64,000 bases of DNA from Isoetes taiwanensis (lineage: Eukaryota > Streptophyta > Lycopodiopsida > Isoetales > Isoetaceae): assembly GCA_021234155.1 (NCBI GenBank), contig JAJEKV010000216.1, positions 186,001-250,000 on the forward strand. The letters are read 5' to 3'. The notes beneath the pieces are model-generated. The model was given only the letters and a program-made list of their open reading frames with translations, did no database searches and was not told the DNA's origin. The position numbers and the translations under genes are program-made. This document shows positions 35,572 to 47,110 of the stretch, one piece after another; the stretch's first letter is position 1, and each line of letters begins with the position of its first letter.

Positions 35572-36195
35572 GCCCCTTTTTTTGATCAATTAAAATATAA
35601 AGAAATTTTGCCCCTTTATTCCAGTCAGTGTTGGGCAAAGTCGGGGCAACACTATCAACCAACCGGTTGAAATTGAAAATTTTCCGGTTAAGTTAGTGCA
35701 TTGTAGGAATTTTTCCACAAGTTTTCTTATAGTTTTCAATTAAGACAATGGAAGATTCCAGCTCTAAACACAATATATCCGATCGGCCAAAGTAGTCATA
35801 GGAAATTTTTCAATGGGACGCAAAAGTTTTGCCTAACACCGATTCGGATCAAATAAGAAATAAAGTAACTGTCTATTGTTTGCTGAGAAGAAGAAGAAGA
35901 TAGGTTAAAGAAAAAATAGTTTCTTGCGTTTATTGGATCAAATAAAAAAAATGGAGCAACGTTCTATTTTTCATTTCTTTAAATTTGTAACTTCAGCTTT
36001 TTGTCTTTTGAGGATAGATAGTGACCAAGAACTTTACTTCATATCCAATACGCCTTACTAACAGTTTAGTTTATTTCCCGAGAATAAAGATGGAGAATTT
36101 TAGTTCATCTAGGATACATGCGCCCTAGGGCTTAAATTTGACGGCCTTCATTCCTCGTTTTTGCACTTTCACCTGTCAAAACAAGTAAAACAAGG
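35572..36195. repeat. dispersed repeat, partial copy C
   Basis: Matches the left part of copy A from GCCCCTTTTTTTGATCAATT onward, including AACCGGTTGA and the GGATCAAATAAAAAA stretch, and jumps past the 730 bp unique to copy A into the CCCGAGAATAAAGATGG region. It has about 75 bp (35752-35826) that copy A lacks. Confidence 0.85.
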
Positions 36196-36639
36196 TCTTT
36201 CGCAGACGGAGGGTTGCCCTTAGTTTCTGTGAATAAAGTGGCTTTAAATCAAATCGTGTGGAATCAAAATTTCTATGTCAAACCCCATCATATATGTCGA
36301 CTCAATATTTAAATTAAAGTAGACCCCTACCATGTTCTTATTATCAGTTTGTAGATCCCCTACATTCATCTAGAAGCCCGTCTACAAGTCTCATTTCGAT
36401 CGAGTTGTGTATGTAATCGAGTATTTGAATGTTCTAGAAATGTCCGAACGTGTTTTATGTCTTCGTCTATAATGCCGTGGCAACGTATAAGAATGAGAAT
36501 GATTTTTTTATCGCCCAATCGAGGCCAATCCACGAGAGAGTCGAAAAGAACTAGGAATGGAAGTGCATACCCAGTTCATTTTGAGTACTAAAGAGGGTAT
36601 GTAATGTTTGTGTTAGCCACACATTTTTTTTTATCACAA

Positions 36640-37036
36640 CGTCCTTCATAGCATATGGTTTTTTGTAACAACTAGAGGCACTACTTCCACATCAAAAGCA
36701 AAATTCTGGACCTTAGGCATGAAGATGCTTTGCATTTCGGTTAGAGACCATGAGCCATACAGGCTGGCCCTCCAACACACAAACGACATCAACATGAGCA
36801 GTGTCCTCGATGTTCCCATCTTTATCGTAGACATATTTCACTGGTCGGGCATGAAAGTTCAAAAAAACCGCACACATACTAGAGATTGATGCATGTTGCA
36901 GAAGATGTGCAAGCATTTTGTATGCCTCTGATTTGAACTCCATAATGTAGATCAAATGAGAATGAGACATAGGTATATAGGGAAAGAAGGTATAACAAAA
37001 AAACAAATTAAAGCTTGTAGGGCAAATGAGTCTCAA
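36640..37036 (-). pseudogene. DUF1308/UPF0415-like protein fragment
   Basis: A minus-strand frame reads AYKMLAHLLQHASISSMCAV, KYVYDKDGNIEDTAHVDVVC, VLEGQPVWLMVSNRNAKHL. The HVDVVC...PVWxxVSxRNxK pattern resembles plant DUF1308 (UPF0415) proteins, whose function is not established. The remainder of that protein is not found either side, so this is an exon or relic. A shift near 36720 leads to a second short frame with the same orientation. Confidence 0.45.
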
Positions 37037-37499
37037 TTTGGTAAAACTTGATGACCCTTAAGAGCAAGATCTTTTGCTTCGGTAAATGCATTTAAACATA
37101 ACTACTAACAATAATAAGATTAAACTATTGTGAAAAGGCCACCCAAATGCATGCATAAAAACAGAGGTTGTAACCTATCCCCTGTCAAACCTAAACCTCT
37201 AGTCTTATGTGCAGGGCAAAATCATAAAACCTTAGGAGGAAGGATGTAACTGTTATGGATTTGCTGCCATCTTGGATTCTTCCTGGCCAAACTCAAAAAG
37301 CCCAATGGGAATCTCCAAAATACCAACTTTCAATCAAGGTTGGGCAATTATCTGTAAAATATGCGATGATGCAGGGAAAAATTTATCTTGGAGCCTCTTG
37401 AAATCGTAGGACAAAGCTCACCTAAGTTGATTCTCTCCACTTCGCAAAAGGAGGGAATAGATTCCAACTTATAATGATTTTTCGAAACTTGGCATTAAG

Positions 37500-38095
37500 A
37501 TGCTACTTCAAAGAATGCTAAAATGTGAGCAAAATATGGAGTTATCTTAATCTTGACATATATAATGCCTATACCTTTGACGTCGAGGCATTCATCTCGA
37601 CCGTCAGAAGCATGATGGCAGCATGATGGAGAAGGAGAAGGCGATGAAGTACAAGGAGAAACCACTGAGAAGGAGAAACCATGGCAGCAGGACGGAGATG
37701 GAGAAGGAGAGGCGGATGAAGATGGCGAAGGAGATGGAGATGGAACAGGGGATGGAAATGGAGCCGAAGCTGGAGTTGCTGCCGGAGTTGTTGTAATCAA
37801 CCAAAGTTGCTGCAGAAACAGCCTTGTTCTCCCCTGTTTTCACCACAGCCTTGTTCATCCCTGTTTTCAAACTCAATCCCCCTGCTGCAGTCGAAACATT
37901 GAGCACATATTTGTCTGGTTCAGCACTCTGCGATGCCACTATGGAAACCGGAGACTTGAGAGCTCCAATGGTGTAATACGTTGGCACAGTATGATACTAT
38001 AGCAGAGCAATCTTCTGCGCCGGAGTTAGAGCCGTCATTGCAGCAGAGATAACAGAGATCCACATGAATCGGCCTAAAGAATAGACTGTAAGGAA
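37500..38095 (-). pseudogene. fasciclin-like arabinogalactan protein (FLA) fragment
   Basis: The 3' half of a FAS1 domain is followed by an arabinogalactan-type region. From about 38050, LTPAQKIALL, an in-frame TAG, then YHTVPTYYTIGALKSPVSIV, YVLNVSTAAGGLSLKTG follow the FAS1 H2/YH motif layout (the conserved Tyr-His pair is present). After a frame change at about 37800 come TPAATPASAPFPSPVPSPSP and more Ser-Pro repeats (to 37680), the kind of segment that is hydroxylated and glycosylated in cell-wall proteins. The signal peptide, the first half of FAS1 and a GPI-anchor end were not found. The stop sits where relatives have Gln (LLQYH), so it is a broken copy. Confidence 0.75.
37565..37608. 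repeat. 44-bp direct repeat, left copy
   Basis: TGCCTATACCTTTGACGTCG followed by AGGCATTCATCTC and a CCGTCAG end. A near-identical copy lies at 38942-38989 on the other side of the FLA fragment. Confidence 0.8.
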
Positions 38096-38310
38096 GTCTT
38101 CTTTTCAAGAATAGATTTGCAAGAATATGTAAGGAAGTCTGCTTTTCAAGAATAGACTGCCGGATCCACTTACGTTCCTTTAAGGAAGTAGGCCTGAAGA
38201 ATCGGCCAGGAGAGCTTCAAGAGTCGGTCTGAAGAATCGGCCAGGAGAGCTTCAAGAGTCGGCCTGAAGAATCAGCCAGAAGAGCTTCAAGCCAGAAGAG
38301 CTTCAAGAAT
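38090..38310. repeat. short tandem repeats (AAGAATCGGCCAGGAGAGCT type)
   Basis: About three to four imperfect copies of a 36-bp unit (GAATCGGCCAGGAGAGCTTC plus AAGAGTCGGYCTGAA) at 38195-38310. Before it lies a duplicated segment (AAGAATAGACTGTAAGGAAG and relatives) at 38090-38165. Confidence 0.75.
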
Positions 38311-38529
38311 CGGAAGGTCTTCAAGAATCCAATAGGAAGGGAGATGAAGTAGCAGATGTTTTTCTTATGCCTTGATGCAAGGTTTCATAATCGGAATTAA
38401 AAAAAAAGCCATCCTCATCTAGCATCATGCAGCCCGCCTGGTTCTGCCATAGCCTTAGCCTGAAGAACGCCATAGCCGGTGATGGGTATCCACGATGGCA
38501 GGACTCTGGAAACAGTCCCAAAGAAGGTA

Positions 38530-40300
38530 TGTACCAAATTGGTATGTATTAAATTTTAAATTTCAAGTATGGGCGGGAAAACGAGCGGGGTAAATATTAA
38601 AAAAAGCATGTCGAAAAAAGGGGAGGGCCTATTTCTTTTGTATACGTATACCTACATGGTGTCCATTAGACAATACATGGGGAGGGTCCATTTTTTTCAT
38701 AGGAAATACATGGAGAGGGCATTTTTCATAAAAAAATGCATAAAATATTGTGGTTATTAGAAAATACATAATATAGGATATTGTGCTTATTGAAAATATA
38801 TAGTACATAGTGTCCCATTTGAAAAATCTATATTTGAAATAAACTATGGATAAACATTGATATATTACAAAAGGGGCAATGTCTATTTTTTGTATATGTA
38901 TACATAATAAATGCATAAGATATAATAAATGCATAAGATATGGTGTGCCTATACCTTCGACGTCGAGGCATTCATCTCTAAACCGTCAGGATAGATAAGA
39001 TCGGGCTTCACCATGAGATATTTTGGGCACCTTTGCCACTATCAGAGATTCATGTGATGCAGCTTGACCCGGATGTTTGAATCATTTGGTCATCTTATCT
39101 CCTTCAAACAACATGTCCGAATCCAGATGCTTTTCGTCGCCATCCGCTCATCATTGTTTGGTCGTCTTATCTCCTTATGCAAGATGTCCGAATCGATGCT
39201 TTCATCGCCATGTGCTCATCATTGTTTGACAGATGGACATCTTAGACCCATTGTTCGGTGTTGCCCCGCCTATAGCTAATCTACTGTGGTTTTGTGCATC
39301 TACAAGATCGTAGTTATGATTATGTCAACCGAGAGACAAATATTAGATTAAAAGGATGGGGATCCCTCCATCATGGTATTGACTATGGACGTTGAATTAT
39401 AAGGGATTGCAAAAACACTCGAGTAAAATTCAATTTCCAAAACTAAAAATAACAAATGCTTGTTTTGGAGCATTGTGACAGTGTCATTGAATTGCCATAA
39501 CTATAAATGGTAAATGTTGCTCAAAAAATATCACTGAAATATACTTGCCCATCCATGTGATACGCACACAAAGATTCAACCTTTATGCATGCAATTAGGG
39601 ACCATGGCGATCCCTAATGGAGTAACGCAAAGAAAACTAATCATGCACATGCCAACATAGAAATGACATGATGTTCTAGACTATGGACGATGATTGGCAC
39701 ATGCACCATGGGATTCAAATATATAGTTGTCGAAATCATGGTCTGCACACAATTTTATCTTTGTCTTCAATTTAGAAAAATCACCGCAAAAGCGGATAGC
39801 ATGAGGCACCTTTCGATATGTTTGTGCATATTGCTTGAGCGAGCAAGCACGCTTGATGTGTGTAAAAGAATATGAGACAAGGTAGCTCAGTAGCTCTAGT
39901 AGTTGTAAATGTTGGGCAATTTTGATGGCTATGGCGTTCACCTTTTAGATCTCCTAGTTGATGACAACTTATAGATTGTAGAGTGACACCATACATATCT
40001 TTGCAGGTTCTAATAAGGTTTGGGTGGATCACGTAACCTCCTTCAATCCAAAACTTGGACTGGTATCAGTATTGCAAGGTTGAACAGATGTTACCATATC
40101 AAATTGCCATCTTAGCAATCCAAATTTTAATATGCTACTTGGAGCTTGAGATCTTCGACCTTCAAGATCAAAAGATGAGAGTCACGTTCTGAGAGAAATT
40201 GGTTCAAGGATTCTACATGCGGGGAACTACATGCAATCGAGCTCCGAATCCATAAGGAGAATGCAATGGCGGAGAGCAAGCTCAAGAAGAGCATATGCCC
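38530..40300. other. no recognised gene
   Basis: AT-rich, with short local repeats of the form ATACATGGGGAGGG at 38660-38720. No coding family was recognised. Confidence 0.5.
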
Positions 40301-40319
40301 TTAGAAATTTTTTGATCGG

Positions 40320-40670
40320 ACGTGGAAACCCTTCCTATTTTCCCATGGCTAGGAAGGGTTTCCATTTGAATTTAATTTTGAATTCTCGAGTGGCGTGCAC
40401 CTTTAATGGGCGGCGTCCAGTCTTGAAAGGCGTGGTCCATAAATGTCACCACGTGTCAATTTTAAAAATATTAATAAAAAAAGTGGAAACCCTTCCAAAT
40501 TTCCATGGAAACCCTTAGGTTTTCAAAATAGGGAATCCTTCCAAATTTCCATGGAAACCCTTCCTATTTTCCATGGAAACCCTTCCTATTTTCCAAACAT
40601 AGAAATTTGGAAGGGTTTCCATGGAAATTCGGAAGGGTTTCCATGGAAATTTGGAAGGGTTTCCACGGGA
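40320..40670. repeat. foldback array of GGAAACCCTTCC units
   Basis: A run of units such as GGAAACCCTTCCAAATTTCC in one orientation (40484-40603) is followed by units in the opposite orientation (GGAAATTTGGAAGGGTTTCC; 40604-40665), joined by CCATGG. A smaller hairpin with the same arms is at 40326-40364. Transcribed in either direction it would form a long stem. No gene lies within it. Confidence 0.85.
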
Positions 40671-40702
40671 GCCCAACCCAAATCGGGTGTACTTAAAACC
40701 AT

Positions 40703-41585
40703 CGGCGTTTATTGGATCAAATAAAAAAATGGAGCAACGTTCTATGTTTCATTTCTTTAAATTTGTAACTTCAGCTGGATAGATAGTGACCAAGAACTTT
40801 ACTTCATATCCAATACGCCTTACTAACAGTTTAGTTTATTTCCCGAGATAAAGATGGAGAATTTTAGTTCATCTAGGATACATGCGCCCTAGGGCTTAAA
40901 TTTGACGGCCTTCATGCCTGGTTTTTGCACTTTCACTGTCAAAACAAGTAAAAAAATAGTATTGCAAATGAAAGGTAGCCAATGACTGAATTTGTGTCAT
41001 AAGAAAAATTATTTCCCTCAAATGTGGCGTTGGAATTAGAGTTGTATTCAAGTCGTAAGTTGATACGGTTGCATTTAAATGGCTAACACATGTTTGCATC
41101 TAAAGATGTTTTATATTATTTTTCTAATCTTTTGAGAATATTGATGAAGAACTCATCTTTGAGTTTAGTTTATTTTCCAATAATAGTGATGGACTTTTAC
41201 TCATCTTGAATATGTCTTAAGAGTTAGTTTATATCCTCCAGTAACTAACTAGTTGTTGTATTCAATTTAGGAAGTTGATACTTTGGTGTATTTAAATGCT
41301 TAAAATGCATGTTTGCATGATGTCCTACATTCATTCGCTTCTGTCTAGAGGGCATAAATTCAACAATCATTGGAGCATGGCCCATACAATACATAGTTCT
41401 AGACTTATATGGAGTGCGAGCGAGCATTAGTTGTTTCACCTAATTGGTGGCGGATCACGATACATGTGCATAGATGTCGTAGCTACTCTTTTTGTATATC
41501 TGACTATTGGATTTGAAAATGTTTAACTTTAAAGTTTGTAGTTATTGTCCTCTATATTCTAAATGAGGTGCATCTGGACTACCTT
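40703..41585. repeat. dispersed repeat copy B, left piece
   Basis: Matches copy A (15337-15460 and 16195-16940) up to GAGGTGCATCTGGACTACC. There the chromovirus LTR begins; the match resumes at 61270. Confidence 0.9.
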
Positions 41586-41587
41586 TG

Positions 41588-43171
41588 TGGACGCTCCCGA
41601 GAATATATCGACCCCTACCGTATACATAGGGGACTTTCCCCTCCCAAAGGCGACCATCGCGCCATGAGCGGGGCCCTCCATCTAACCGGGCCATCTCGTG
41701 AGAGGCGGCTCGGGTGAAGGACTGTGAGGAGGTCATTCGCATTACGCGCCGATGAAGCCCTACGCCGCGGAAGCATGAATACAAGGGTTAGCACACGGCA
41801 TAAATCACATATAAATAACCACCACGATGGGTGGCACATCCATCCAAACACCAACGGCCAAGAATATGCATCTAAGACTAAGAAAACACCCAAAACCGAG
41901 GTTCTACCCCGGTTTGGACTCTAGTGGGGGAAGCGACCGATGGCTGGGTCTCGGGGAGATCTGAGACCAAATCTTGGCATGGCGTTGGCTGGCATAGAAC
42001 ATCGGCCAGGGTTGTCCACTCCATCCGCCCCTCCCCTGCACACTTTGCGGATGGGTCGATTCACGCTATGGCCGCTATAGCCTTCAAAGGAGAGCGGCTC
42101 TAGGGATCACCCTTTGAGTCTACTCGGGTTCATGACACCCGGTCCGATGAGGGCGTGGGGGGGCGTCCCCTTCCGGGATCACAGTGGTGTCGTGGGTGAG
42201 CTAGAGAATACGTGCGCATCCCGCACGACCCGATCCCAGGTACCCGACTTACTCACCCTAATTCTACTCAAAGTGCATGGTGCCCCATGCGGGTCACACC
42301 ACTACACCCGAGTGGAGTGTCGGACCCATACCCGCCCCTCCACGTGACCGGCCATCAGGCCTAGCCCCTTTGTAGGAGTCTCGAGAGCCTTTTATGCTCG
42401 TGCAAGACCCCACCCCCTACTTCACCTGCAAGCGTCCCTTGTGCGGTGCTAAGCCGGACCATGGCGTCTATGACCCGGTGGGCTCTTGTGCAAGGCGAAA
42501 CTAGTAGGGCATTTAAGGAAGTACTAGGAGCATTCTATACTTGAGCTCGAGAGGCCTCTACCCCCTTTTAACCCACATTTCTTTGGAAATTACTGAACTA
42601 ACTCATAGAGACATCGACCATTCCATAACAGAGCATCATTCGTGAATTGAACAATATTCCTAGTTACCAAAGAAGGGTTAATCCCAACCAAAGCTAGTCG
42701 GACAAGAACATCAAAGTATTATTCTACAAATTGCAAATTAAACTACCATCGACGGTGTTTGCTAGAGCCGTTGTCAAGGGGTGCCTCCATAGTCTTTGTC
42801 TTGGGGTGGCGACAACAGTTAAAGGGGTGTCTTGGCGATTGGGCGAGGTTCATTGTTGGGCCCCGAAAGTGCTTAGCCGCTTCCGGTCTTGGTTGGGTCG
42901 AAATTGGGGTGAGATGGGGGGTGGCGTCACTTGGTGGCTTGGTTTAGAAACCCCATGCTAGCCACCTGGTTATGCCAAATGGCGCCTTCCCACCATTAGG
43001 TGTCTTAATAGCAAGTATTTAGGTAATTATCCTTTATAATTAAGTTAGCATAGCTAATTAAATCCATTGTGGCCAACCCCTAGGTCAACATGCCCCATAG
43101 TAGTGTATCTATCTTTGGGTGACGTGTCAATATATTTATACATTATCCGTAGAAATACTTGGAACGTCACA
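41588..43171 (-). repeat. 3' LTR of the chromovirus
   Basis: Matches the right-hand LTR (54943-56306 plus 61058-61269) from end to end. Its segment CCCCATGCTAGCC is the empty site of the transposon that split the other LTR. Confidence 0.9.
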
Positions 43172-43184
43172 TTCTTCCCTCCTT
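43172..43184 (-). promoter_or_regulatory. polypurine tract of the chromovirus
   Basis: On the minus strand it reads AAGGAGGGAAGAA and directly abuts the 3' LTR, confirming the orientation of the element. Confidence 0.85.
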
Positions 43185-43779
43185 AGAATTAATGCTGTCC
43201 TCAAAGATTGGGTTTAGATAGAATTATAGCAAAACACATTATGAAGGAAGGTAATTCCTTATTTTCGAAGATAATATATTAAAACTTTAAAGTTTAAAAA
43301 ACAGGTTTAAGCAATCAAGTGCATTGCACATGATTATGATAGTGAAAAGTTCAAGGACCGAAGTCCAATATCAACACCAGAGTAGCACAAGAACAAAACA
43401 TGTAGACAAAATAAAAGTAGACAAATCGGGTCATCAGCAACCCTCTATACATGGGCAGGTGACGTACTGCTCACTGGCCTACACATGTCAATACATGAGT
43501 ATGTAGATAGTAAGTAGGTTGTGGTTGAAGGGACCACCCCCTATATAAAAAAATGAAAAGAAAAAGAAAAAAATAAATAAAAACTATACTACATGGTTTC
43601 CAAGCAGTTCGTAGTCATGTCCACATTGACGGTACACCACGTCCTAGGGAACACGAAGGTGATCCCATCATTGGTAACTATTATCAACTATGATGCATCT
43701 ACCTCTGTTCCGCATACTTCTTGGCGAAACAAGTCTTGCACTTACCGCCAGAAGCGGGGTTGATCGCATCGTTGATAGT

Positions 43780-43915
43780 GCGGCCTTGAGATTCGCATGA
43801 AGTCCGGATAGTGCTTGTCAAGGTCTATTTTCATCACCCACGTAGCATCCTCAACTAGTAAGTGTTTCCACTTAACCAAGTATTGCAACATTTGAGTCCT
43901 TACGGTTTGTTTGTA
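43780..43915 (-). pseudogene. pol: chromodomain at the end of the integrase
   Basis: QYLVKWKHLLVEDATWV, then KIDLDKHYPDF, is the core of a chromodomain as found at the C-terminus of chromovirus integrases: YLVKWK strand, W in ATW. In the family it guides integration to chromatin, and chromodomains of HP1 type bind methylated histone H3 tails. The frame is not continuous with the integrase core in this copy. Confidence 0.8.
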
Positions 43916-44139
43916 AGCTCGATCAAGAAGAGCTTGGGGACTATCTCGAGTTGCTCCTCCGTCATTTCTAGGAGGGTTGGGGTGTCCAAAACCTCTTACG
44001 GATCGGGGTTTGTTGCTTGAGAAGACTCACGTGAAAGACTTTATGGATCTTCAAGCGGGCGGCAAATCCAAAGCGATATGCCTACTCTCCAACACGGTCA
44101 ATAATCTTGAACGGTCCAGCCCATCGGGTGCCAACTTCT

Positions 44140-45230
44140 TTACTGATTACCAATCTTAAGCTTGGCTTGTTTCACCTTAATCTTAAGCCAAACTGATTCA
44201 CCCACCTTGAAATTGCGTGGGGTTCTGTGTTTGTCGGCCACACTCTTCTGACGACTGCGTGCCGCTAATAAATAATCACGAACTTCTTCGACCAGAGCTT
44301 GCATCTCTAAGAGGAGTTGTTGAGAAACCTCTACTTTAGAGGCGGGGTTATGCCATGTATCTGGGGTAAGGCATTGATAACCATAGTTTATCATAAAGGG
44401 GACATCTGGAAGATTCACGCTTCATCTTTGTTATAAGCAAACTCAACCAGATAAATATAGTCGGACCATTGTGATTGCTTACTCCACACATAACTTCTTA
44501 GCATATCCTCTATAATGCGATTGGTCCGCCTGTTTGGCCATCTGTTTGAGGATGATATCTTTGTGCTCATAGCAAGCTTGGTGCGAATGGTGGTAAAGAA
44601 ATCTTTCGAGAATCGCGCCACAAATTTGGGATCCCTATCCGACACAATTACTCGTGGCATTCCGTGTAATCTGAAGATTTCCTTGGCGAAAAGCAGAGCA
44701 GAGTATCAAAGGTTGTATCCGTGGTACGGCATGGCAAGAAATGAGCCATTTTGGACAATTTGTCGACCACAACCATTAAGGCATCATATCCACAATGAAA
44801 TCCATGGTTATTACTTCCCATTTGGCGTTGGGCACATCTAGAGGTTGTAGCTCACACGGGATTTTTAATCGATTACGCTTTAGTCTGGCGGCATATCGAC
44901 CTTTGCCTAATGTATCGGCAATGTCCTTCTTCATAGAAGGCCAGAAATAGGTGGAACGAATCTTAAAGTAGGTTTTCATAAACCCCGCATGTCCAGCTAT
45001 AGGGCTATTGTGCGTGTCATGAAGAATGAGTTTCAGACTCGAAGCTCTGCGGTACACACAACTTATCCTTGTGATATAATAAGTTGCCCTCCTTCTTATA
45101 GGCCACGAAAAGCATCGGCGCTCTGCATCCGAGGCGAGCTTCTTTAGCCAAACTATCCCAAATGTCCACGAAATTCGGATCCGTGGCCAAGGTCTGCTCT
45201 ATATGTTTGCCAAACTCACCGGTAAGCATA
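44140..45230 (-). pseudogene. pol: integrase of the chromovirus
   Basis: The zinc-binding part (LILHDTHNSPIAGHAGFMKT and YFWPSMKKDI) lies at 45035-44930. The catalytic core shows WEVITMDFIVDMMP with the first Asp at about 44800 and VIVSDRDPKFVARF with the second near 44640. The C-terminal region reads LLAARSRQKSVADKHRTPRN, FKVGESVWLKIK (the GPF/Y-like region) at 44300-44160. Shifts occur between blocks. The family inserts the cDNA into host chromosomes. Confidence 0.9.
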
Positions 45231-45850
45231 GAAATGGCATTGCAATGGGTTGGTCACCAAGGGATGGCGTGTTAATGCATCCGCAACCACATTGTGCTTG
45301 CCGGGCTTGTACATAATCTCGAAATCATACTCCTCCAAGAATTCCATCCATCTTCTTTGACGGAGATTAAGATTTACCGGGTGAATAAATAACGGAGACT
45401 TTGATGATCCAGTATCAATTGGAACCTTCTACCAAGAAGGTAGTGTCTCCATATTCGCAGGGGCACGGACAACGGCTAACAATTCGATCATGGGTAGGAT
45501 CGTTGCTGCTCGCCTCGTTCATTTTCTTAGAGTCATAAGCAATAACTCTCCCCTCCGCATTAGGACCCCACCGGTGGCAATTTTGCTAGCATCTGTTGCC
45601 ACTAGCTTATCCTGATCGGGATCGGGTAACGCGGAGAACTGGTGCTGAGGTGAGGGCATCCTTAAGCTGCTGGAAGCTTTCTTTGGACCTTCGATCTTCG
45701 AAAGGCTCCATCCAATCCTTCACCTTTTCCTCGCTTGGTGAGATTGGTAAGAGGAGCTGCAATCCTTGCAAAATCCTTTACAAATTTCGGTAATATCCGC
45801 TAATCCCAAGAAGTCTGCGGATTTTAAACATTCCCTGAATAGGCCATTCT
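45230..45850 (-). pseudogene. pol: RNase H of the chromovirus
   Basis: Broken frames contain VATDASKIATGGVL near 45590, with the first catalytic Asp, and the C-terminal [15 protein letters not shown]-type block near 45330. Stops and indels prevent a full reading. Confidence 0.75.
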
Positions 45851-46690
45851 CTTACGGCCTCTATCTTTGCGGGGGTCTGTAGCAATTCCCTCTCAAGGAA
45901 ATGATATGGCCTAAATAATCAACCCTGAGTGGCGAACTTGCACTTAGAGAACTTGGCATAGAGTTGATGACGCCCCGCCTTTTGTAGGGCCAATCTAAGA
46001 TGTTTCTCATGTTCTTCAAGGGTCTTCTTGTAGATGAGAATGTCGTCGAAGAAAATAACAACAAAATCATCCAAGTATTGTAGGAAGACATCATTCATTA
46101 GTCGCATAAACGTTCTTTGGGGCACTAGTTAATCCAAAAGGCATAATCGTAAATTCATAATGTCCATACCTAGTGCTTGGCGGATTTATGGATGTCCTCC
46201 TCCTTGATCTTATCCGATGGTATCCGGAGCTTAAGATCAATCTTTGAGAAATACTTAGCCCCTTGTAACCGATCCATTGGGTCATCTCGCCTAGGCAAAA
46301 GCATAGCGATTCTTGATGGTATGCTTGTTAAGTTGTCGGTAATCAATACACATCCTCGATGAGCAGTCCTTTTTCTTAACAAAGAGAATAAAAGCCAAAG
46401 GCGAGAAACACTAGGTCGGATGAAACCTAGGTTTAATAGCTCTTGAAGTTGCTTCTTAAGTTACGCCGCCAGTGCGGAGGACTCATACGATGCACTGAGC
46501 CTTCTTTGGTAGGCTTGGTACCTGGTTCTAAAGCTATTTCACATTCCACCCCTCTAAAAGGAGGAAGCTTCTGAATCTCATCCGGAAAAAGATCACCAAA
46601 TTCGCGGAGAAGATTAGCAATCCCCTCTGGGAGGGCGTCGATTACTTGTTTTTGCTTAGCATCTGACTCGATGGAAGCAAGCATAACGAT
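45850..46690 (-). pseudogene. pol: reverse transcriptase of the chromovirus
   Basis: From the right: LREFGDLFPDEIQKLPPFRG, then [17 protein letters not shown], and [20 protein letters not shown] with the catalytic FFDD at about 46060, followed by [12 protein letters not shown]. Frames shift at least three times. The family copies the element RNA into DNA inside particles. Confidence 0.9.
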
Positions 46691-46719
46691 GCAAAGGAGC
46701 TTTTCCTTGTGTATAGCTT

Positions 46720-47110
46720 TATCTAACTGCGATGGACATAGATCTGCAGGATTGGGTTGAGAGGTTCACCTTTAACAGTTACGCGAGCTCCATTAGCTGC
46801 ATTGAAGGTAACTTCTCTCTTCTCGCAGTCTATGTTCGCTTTTGCGGATGCCAGGAATTCCATACCAACAATGAGGTCATATTTGCCAATATCCATCAAT
46901 TCAGCCCCTAAAGCAACGGTGCACACTGGGAGTTGCATGTTGAGATTGATCGGCGGCCATGGGTATGCGGCTTTTACCAGCGGCTAGAGGTGCCGGGTCT
47001 CGGGACGGGACCTCAATGTTTCTAGGCGTAAGACATAGGCCATCCTAGGAGAAGCAAAATTATGTGTACTTCCGTGTCCATAAGAATTACAAAAGGCTTC
47101 CTGTCTACTT
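46720..47110 (-). pseudogene. aspartic protease of the chromovirus
   Basis: The active-site motif is DTGSTHNF-like near 47060, broken by one missing base inside the DTG codons. The second block, YDLIVGMEFLASAKANIDC, is at about 46880-46820. Normal retropepsin layout. Confidence 0.8.

Noticed and set aside
44515-44841. 108-codon plus-strand ORF
   Set aside because: Antisense shadow of the chromovirus integrase.
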